From the NCBI GenBank assembly GCA_032719365.1, contig CM064870.1, positions 27,346,738-27,410,737 on the forward strand: a stretch of 64,000 nucleotides of DNA, written 5' to 3'. The notes beneath the pieces are model-generated. The model was not told the DNA's origin, searched no databases, and saw only the letters and a list, made by a program, of their open reading frames with translations. The position numbers were made by a program, and so were the translations under genes. This document shows, one piece after another, positions 58,385 through 64,000 of the stretch; the stretch's first letter is position 1, and each line of letters opens with the position of its first letter. The stretch is from Prinsepia uniflora. Lineage: Eukaryota; Streptophyta; Magnoliopsida; Rosales; Rosaceae.

Positions 58385-61300
58385 TGTAACGACCCGTCCT
58401 GAATTTCGTGATCAGATTAGTGACTAATGAAGGATTAGTGAGGTTAATCGATGATTAGTTTAGCGAAATCGGATGAACGACGCAAATTGACCGTTTTGCC
58501 CCTAGTTGTGGGTAAAATGTTGACTTTTGACTCGGGAGGTCCGATGGCTGAGGGCCGAGAATCTTTCCGTAGATCGGGTCGATACGAATCCGTAGACAGG
58601 TGGCATGCCGAAATCGGACGTCGGAAGGGAAAGTTATGATTCAGGGAAGTTCATTTGAACTATACAGGCATTACGAGGCGAAAACACTAGGCTAAATCTG
58701 ATTGGTTGACTTTTTAGTGTGGGACCCTTGGATGAGTGACAAGTGTCACTCATCCTATTGGTCATTAACCCCAAAAATTAGGTCTTAATCATGATTGGTG
58801 GGTTTAATATTATAATATTAGTTTTAGGATTATTTTATAATATCCTTTAACCACACTCTCTCAATCCCAGCCATTCATTCCATCACACCCCTCATCCTCA
58901 CCGTCCACTCATCTGATCAAACCACCTAAATCTCACCTTATTCTTCTTCATCGATCAAAACTTCATCATTTTTCCCTCTCAAAAAAACACACGGCACAAC
59001 CATCTCACATCCCTCAAACTTCACCCTTTGCTCTTGAAACCTGAAGGAAACTTAGAGGGGAAATCGAGGCGAGTCGACTGGTGGCCACAGGTTGAGCCGG
59101 CGTGGACGGTGGTGGACGGTGGCCGGGTTCGGTAGTAGGAAACCGAAGTGGTTTCAAATGTTATAGCTTGGGTGTGGGGAGGTTGTTGGTCATTTTGGTT
59201 GGACCTAACTAGTTCTGGAGGCTGAGACAAATATAGGGGAGGCCACGACCGTGCAAGGAGACGACGGTAAGCCGACTTTCCTGAAAATGGTTTGTTTTGA
59301 ACCATTAATGGCATATTTTTTTTAAGGGTGAATAACGGTTTTGGTTCTTTGGAAAATGCTTCTGAGGTTGCAAGGAGTCGTGGGGGATTGGAAATAGGGG
59401 TTGAGGTGGCCGGAGACGACGACGGTGGACGATGTAAGCTTGGCCGTGGGAGTTCTTGATTGGAGAGGTGATTTCACAACTCTTTTTCATGTTTTTAATG
59501 GCTAGATCGATTGGTTTTAATGTTAGGAACCTATAGGAATGAAAATGGGATGAAAAGGATAAAAAATGAGGGAGAAATGGCCGTGGACCATGACTGCCGG
59601 TTCGATTTGGCCGGACCGATCTGAAACGGCCGGGTTGCAGAGGTAGCGAATGACACTGTTTGGCTTGTGGGCTTCACGCGCAGCCCTTTTTGGCTGCGCA
59701 TGAGGGCGCGTGGTGGGTCTTTTGGGGATGAATTCAACATGACATTTAATCTATTTGATGTAACGAACATTTTGGGACTAGTTTCGTGTCAATCGGACAC
59801 CGTCTCGATATTGTTCGGGACGTCCGAAGGTTTAGGATCGAGTTTAAAAATAGTTAAAAATTCGAAAAATTACCGGACTTCAATGAGAGGTTAAAAAGGT
59901 AGTTAGTAACCCTATTGATTGATTTGGACAGGTTTGGGAAACCCGGTGATAGTGATTAGCCCTGGGAGGGTTACAGCATGCAAATCGAGGTGCCAACTTA
60001 GGACGGTATGTGAGTGGACCTTGATTTCTAAACTATGATGCATGCATAAATGTTTTATATGTATTATGGATATGATTCTATGATGTTGATTTGGATATTG
60101 GTGAATTACATGGTTTCACGTATTTCGAGGCAATTTACGTGCTTGCACGTAAATCGAGATTTACGGTTTTATACTGATTATCCGTACTTATGGTTTTAGA
60201 AATGCTTTAATGAAATGATTTTAGATTTGAAAAGGTAAACTTGGATTCGAGATCCATTTGTTTTGGAAACCCTCGGACTCGAAGTCCTTTTAGTTACGTT
60301 TTTAGGCTAGAGGCCCAATTAGTTCTTGAATCGATTTCGGATTTGGAAATATGGAATCGGGCACGAGTCCCATTTGATTTACGAACACTCAGACGTGAAG
60401 TCCATTTGATTTAACAAGGCATCGGGCCGCTGGCCCAGTTGGTTTACATACCGGGCTAGAGGCCCAATTGGTTTGCGCATCGGGCTCAAGGCCCAGTTGA
60501 CTTACGTATCGGGCACGTGGCCCATTTGGTTTATAAAATCAGGCACAAGGCCCATTTAGTTTACGAAATCGGGCACGAGGCTCAGTTGGTTTATGAATTC
60601 GGGCCTAGGGCCCAGTTATGGTTTACTATGGTGATTTCGGGTCGGGGACCCATAAATGGATTTCAGGTTCATAAAGGTTTATGGGGACCCAACATGAACC
60701 CTTGAATGGTTTTAAGAATGTTTTCAAATGGTTTTTCATATACCATCCTTATAAATTATGGATTGTCTCCTCCGGGGAGAGTCGTTGGCCTGGGTGAACC
60801 CCAGAGTAGTCACGGAGTACTAACTGAGTGGAGTCGCCCCCGTTGGGTACCTTACTCTCAAGAAGGCTATGGATTATAACCCCCATGGAGGGTTATTGAT
60901 CTACGGACATTGACCTGGGTGGACTTGAATTTATGACTTATGATAAACATGATTTCATGGTTTTACGAAATTGTGTTTTATGGATAATAAATGGATTTGG
61001 GCTAAGTTCCCACATATGTTTAGTATGTTATGGATTTCTGTAAATGGTTTTGGGCAGGGGCCCGTGTGACTTGAATTTACGGAACTTGGGGCTGAGACCC
61101 TAAATATGGTTTTTTAAACATATGTGGTTTGATAAATGGTTTTACTATGCATGCATGCTTTTTGGTGAAGGGCATAAAGGTCTTTTATGAAATGTGTTTT
61201 TATCAAACTATTACTTTTCGTCCACTCACAGTCTTCTCTATTTTCATTGCCCTTTAGGTTGATTACTGGTGCAGACTATAGCAGAGACTGAGACATCACA

Positions 61301-61437
61301 CTCCTCCACTGGATCCTGGCGTACTCTAGAAGCCGGTCGGGTTAACGGTTTTAATCTTCCCTGGTCTGACACTCCGTGTTAGACGGGAACAGAAGCATCT
61401 TTCCTTAATCTCGGGGGAATTGGGACGGGTCCTAACA
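58385..61437 (+). mobile_element. Solo LTR 'J' (Ty3-gypsy) with target duplication cataa
   Basis: A complete 3,053-bp LTR runs from TGTAACGACCCGTCC to GGGACGGGTCCTAACA, flanked by the perfect duplication cataa (58380-58384 and 61438-61442). It is inserted in LTR I and is the youngest layer of the nest. It has the GGATG..CATCC palindrome (58731-58756), GTGAGTGGAC 60010-60019, a hairpin array (60243-60620), GTCCACTCAC 61220-61229 and a terminal GTCTGACAC hairpin near 61365. Confidence 0.96.
60243..60620 (+). repeat. Hairpin array in LTR J, about 31-bp units
   Basis: Units such as GGGCACGAGGCCCAGTTGGT each carry a small inverted repeat. Arms are GGGC/GCCC in most, GGGCC/GGCCC in one, GGAT/ATCC at 60243-60255 and GGACT/AGTCC at 60275-60287. 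Arm changes are compensated. Confidence 0.8.
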
Positions 61438-62932
61438 CATAAACACTTATAAAACATTTATGCATGCATCATAATTATAAAACAAAGTCCTATCACAGAC
61501 CTTCCAAGCTGCGGCTCGATACGCGCACCATAAGCCTCTCCGAGCTAATCCGACCTCTCTAGGTCATCCGGACCTGTCCAAAACATACTCAAAGGTTACT
61601 ACTAACCTATACAAGTCCATATCAAGAACCGCCAACATTCCCAGAAAAGTCAATGTGTCCCGGACACGTTTTCCTATGTTTTAAACCTGAATTTGACCAA
61701 CCTAACGATTTCTGATCGACTCGAAACCACCACAATTGGATTCATATCGTCTAAACCTTTAAAATGGTTCTAGTCCCACCTTGAAATGTGTGCCCACGTG
61801 CCTCCATGCGTGGATCAAAGTGGCTGGTCAACGTTGACTAAAAAGTCAATGCTGACGTCAACAAAGTCAACGCTGACGTCAGCGATCAAAGGCAACACTG
61901 ACATTGGTTGTGACATCATCACTAACATCTAACACGTGTCAGTCTAACAGGTCAGATCTGACATTTTGACATCATCTAATGACGTCATTGAATCATCCCT
62001 GTCCTCTGTCCGGGTTGACCTGAATCTCTACAACCGAGTCACGCAGACTCGCAGACCCGACCCGGTCCATTCTTCCATCTCCGGCCACCAAATTCGAAGC
62101 CGTTGGTCCCATTCTCTTCGTCTCTAACCCAGGAAGGGATCCCTCTAATCAAAACTAAGAAAATCAATCTAGAACTTTACCTTTAATTTGAAGAATAGTC
62201 GCCTAATTTTCCAACTTCCCTACTGGGCTGCTCTGCTATCCTCAGCCCCCGATTCTGTTCCACAGTGACTCGTACAACCATCCAAAGCACAACCCAATCA
62301 TTAGAAAAGGCCTCCAAAGTCCAAAATTCAAAATCGAATTTAAATTCGAAAATGGGTTTTCGGGTTTACTTTCTTCCGGCCTCCACGGCGGTCCTGCCAC
62401 CTCCTCGCCGTCACCGTCTGACCCTCAGCCTCACTCTCAGTCTCACAAGGGTCCTTAATCGATCTAGCAAGGGAGGGAAGAATATGGGTGGTATGGGTTT
62501 CGGGTTTGAATGAAGAAGTGAAGAAGATGGATGGTGCATGTATGTGTGAGAAGGGAGCAATGGATGAGTGACACTTATCACTCAACTGTTGGGCCTGAAA
62601 CAAATATATGGGCCCCACATGGGACAAATGTCACTCATCTCGTAAAACGTACAATAGTACCTTGAAACTTTCGTGACCCTTAACTTCCCCGGCGAATGTC
62701 CGATTTCGACGTGCAGCTTGTCTACGAACTCGTATCGACTCAATCTACATAATGGTCCTCGGTCCTCGTGCATTAGACCTCCCAGGTCTAAAGTCAACTT
62801 TTAACCCTCGTCTAGGGGTAAAATCGTAATTTCACCTTGAACGTCCAGTGATCCCCGACTAATCCCCAATTAGCCTTGCTAATCTTCAATTTAATCTTAA
62901 TTGATCCCAAAAATTTGGGACGGGTCATTACA
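61438..62932 (-). mobile_element. LTR 'I', second segment, to its gacgggtcattaca end
   Basis: Continues LTR I after LTR J, with 'cgtccc/gtaacc'-type family blocks, the TGACGTCA pair (61853-61860 and 61874-61881), a degraded palindrome near 62562-62585 and the terminus at 62932. Confidence 0.87.
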
Positions 62933-64000
62933 AACACGTTGACTTTTTTGGGAATGTTGGGGGTTCTTGATTAGGATTTGTCTAGGTTGGTAGTAATTTT
63001 TTAGTGTGTTTTGGACAGATCCGGATGACCCAGAGAGGTTGGATTTGTCTGGAAAGGCTTATGACACGCGTATTGAGGTGCAACTTGGACGATTTGTGAG
63101 TGGACTTTGTTTTATGAATTATTTGGCTTTTTCGTAGAAATGTGTTAATGCACGTAGTTCGAGATTTCTGTTTTGTGTGATATTCAGGCTTTGGCCAAGT
63201 ATTCTACGTGCATGTATTTTATGTGATTTTGATGGCTTCACGGAGAGGTGTGAAACCGAGAAACTGATTTACAATTTTAGAGGATTTCACGGAGATGAGT
63301 GAAATTGAGATTCAGGCACGAGACCCAGTTGAAAGACCTTGACTTGGCATGAAGTCAAGGACGATTTGGAAAGTGTTTTGGAAATGAGAAATGGTTTTTG
63401 GATTTGGAAATATCTTTCGGGCGTATGACCCCGTTGATTTGAGGTTTGACTTAAAGTATAATCAAATGTGAGATAAGTCGAGCTGTGACCCAGTTATGAG
63501 TTTTATGAAAGATATTTCGGGCATGAGACCTAGTTGTGGATTTGATAGGATTCTAGGAATCCTGGGATATGATGTGTTGTTGGGAATTGGATTTTTGGGC
63601 TGTGACCCATTTAGTGATATTTCGGGTCTGTGGCCCTATTGATGATTTATGGGTTAGAGTCCCAGACGATTGGGTTAGAGTCCAGATCGATGATGACATT
63701 CAGGTTAGAGTCCCGGATGATCAGGTTAGAGTCCCGGTCGATAACATTCGGGTTCGAGTCCCGGATGATATGACGCTTACCTCCAGACTGTGGATGTGTT
63801 CCTTCTGGAGAGGTCACGATGCATTGTCTGTTGTCGATCAGCCGCTAGAGGTTATGGTCGAGGGATGCTCGACTTAGGAGTGCCAATTTTATTCTCTGAG
63901 ATCGATCAGTGATGTGTTCACGATGATCTAGAGATGGTCACGGCGGGTGATGTGTTCACGGCGACATGCTAGGATTGTGAGCGATCCTGAGCTATTTGCA
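62933..64000 (+). mobile_element. LTR 'H', second part, running off the window
   Basis: Resumes LTR H: the sequence matches the continuation seen in LTR I (gttgactttt.tgggaatgttgg). It contains GTGAGTGGAC 63096-63105 and array hairpins such as CCTTGACTT/AAGTCAAGG (63337-63360). Its 3' end and target duplication are outside the window. Confidence 0.85.

Noticed and set aside
63745..63765. GGTTCGAGTCCC resembling a tRNA T-arm
   Set aside because: No acceptor stem or anticodon arm fits around it; it is one unit of the LTR H hairpin repeats.

Overview
This window looks like nuclear DNA of a flowering plant. It has GT-AG introns, a nuclear gene for a chloroplast lumen protein, plant-type Ty1-copia and Ty3-gypsy retrotransposons, a hAT-type MITE and long AT-rich spacers. 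I could not name the species. Only two host genes are certain (about 22.2-30.1 kb and 36.3-39.3 kb, both on the minus strand). A third, small plus-strand gene at 32.6 kb is likely. The rest is mostly retrotransposon sequence in two blocks, about 1-19.9 kb and 44.9-64 kb.

Host core. The gene at 22168-30130 (minus) has four coding exons that join in frame into a 238-aa pentapeptide-repeat protein of the thylakoid lumen 17.4 kDa (TL17) family. Its first intron holds a complete but defective copia element (24147-29741) whose LTRs differ by only about 1%. The gene at 36319-39317 (minus) has seven coding exons for a 721-aa WD40 protein of the plant 'WDR44-like' group. Between them are a LINE remnant and a 97-aa ORF starting with a Ser-Gln repeat. 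From memory, homologues of TL17 and of this WD40 protein are also neighbours in Arabidopsis (At5g53490/At5g53500), which suggests old microsynteny.

Retrotransposon blocks. Eleven LTRs or LTR pieces of one Ty3-gypsy superfamily (labelled A-K here, each about 3 kb when complete) occur in both orientations. They start TGTAACGACCCGTCC and end GGACGGGTCCTGACA. Several are solo LTRs with target-site duplications: C (tagcc), F (cactc) and J (cataa). The right block is nested: J lies in I, I in H, and H in G. Two internal regions are preserved, 8185-14962 and 51707-55012. They have a polypurine tract and a primer site but no pol; one keeps the front half of gag. The family copies seen here therefore look like large non-autonomous derivatives. 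LTRs B and D bound one internal region but belong to different subfamilies and share no target duplication, so that unit looks recombinant.

Most notable signal. Each well-preserved LTR carries at the same place a tandem array of short hairpins bracketed by an inverted motif pair (GTGAGTGGAC ... GTCCACTCAC). Within an array the loop is nearly constant, while the stem sequence changes from unit to unit and remains self-complementary. LTR K (19419-19546) is clearest: five units share the loop ATGTGTAATTC and have five different paired stems. LTRs A, B, D, F and J show the same design with other loops. This pattern of compensatory change, plus three further conserved hairpins per LTR, is the best candidate here for an undescribed structured system.

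Other elements include a broken Tat/Ogre-like gag (44.9-46.8 kb), a 24-bp minisatellite whose unit is itself a hairpin (47.0-47.6 kb), and a coiled-coil ORF split by solo LTR F.
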